Shown here one piece after another: positions 63,716-64,000 of a stretch of DNA of 64,000 bases. Each line of letters opens with the position of its first letter. Positions within the stretch are counted from its first letter, which is position 1. The position numbers and the translations under genes are program-made. Source of the DNA: Terebella lapidaria (taxonomy: Eukaryota > Annelida > Polychaeta > Terebellida > Terebellidae); NCBI GenBank assembly GCA_949152475.1, contig OX424570.1:27028694-27092693 (forward strand), written 5' to 3'. The notes beneath the pieces are model-generated. The model saw only the letters and a program-made list of their open reading frames with translations. It was not told the origin of the DNA and did no database searches.

Positions 63716-64000
63716 AAGAAATGACTTTTAAATAGTGACTCTTCGTTACCTAAATGTTTGTAGCAGACTACGTTAAGTAATTATACTATGGTTTAACCAT
63801 ATAATATATGATGACAACGAATTATGCTTTATTCGGTATGTGCCTGGTTTGGCATGTGATATTTATGTGCCCAATACCAAAACGGTTACCTATGTGACTA
63901 TTTCTGAGATGTCCACTGCCAATCAATTAAAAGGCCATAAAGTTGAATTTGGCATAAAAAAAAGTGGTAACAGCAGCAAGGGTGCTGTAGTTTTGAATCT
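63716..64000. other. Terminal stretch, no feature seen
   Basis: A+T-rich sequence to the window end. I recognise no exon or repeat boundary here. Confidence 0.5.

Noticed and set aside
1-64000. tRNA, rRNA, CRISPR arrays, bacterial-type operons and viral or LTR elements
   Set aside because: By eye I found no B-box GGTTCGANTCC with a matching A-box, no rRNA-like stretch, no spacer-repeat array and no gag, integrase, capsid or LTR pair. A tRNAscan or Infernal run could still find a small RNA gene.

Overview
The window looks like nuclear DNA of a marine invertebrate metazoan. The host genes are split by GT-AG introns. One of them is an outer-dynein-arm docking gene, which implies motile cilia. 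Non-LTR retrotransposons, MITEs and Helentron-like elements are abundant. Amphioxus, hemichordate, mollusc and brachiopod-like genomes would all fit, and the sequence alone does not let me choose between them. There is one 200-base assembly gap (320-519).

Layout. 1-5893 holds no gene I can recognise. 5897-12121 is a nested transposon block: a LINE with a long open RT frame, whose 3' end is split from its ORF by two head-to-tail Helentron-like non-autonomous elements. The second of these carries a TA-flanked MITE inside one of its satellite arrays. 12122-31441 is about 19 kb with no supported gene, probably upstream or intronic to the next gene. 31442-36983 (+) holds the four 3'-terminal coding exons of a SOCS6/SOCS7-type gene (SH2 plus SOCS box). 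40402-41546 is a second, inverted copy of the first Helentron-like element, followed by a 58-bp satellite. 42639-44656 (-) is a small three-exon gene I do not recognise. It has a perfect-TIR MITE (44803-46155) just upstream of its start codon. 46930-47890 (-) is a decayed LINE fragment. 48393-51298 is a 2.9-kb palindromic transposon with a 5-bp target duplication.

52179-62102 (+) is a complete 15-exon gene, orthologous to ODAD4/TTC25 over its TPR core. In the same reading frame it continues into an RS/SPKGG-repeat exon and then a PLAT domain. One of its introns is enlarged by a ~2.8-kb element built of seventeen 134-bp units. 62640-64000 is repeat-derived.

The host genes belong to separate processes: cytokine/growth-factor signal attenuation by ubiquitination (SOCS) and ciliary dynein docking (ODAD4). 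They do not form a pathway. As I recall, the human SOCS7 and ODAD4 genes both lie on 17q, so the pairing may reflect old linkage. The most notable observations are the TPR-RS-PLAT gene architecture, the layered Helentron-like insertions with shared end structure, satellite units rich in nuclear-receptor-type motifs, and the giant palindrome with CACAGTC ends.
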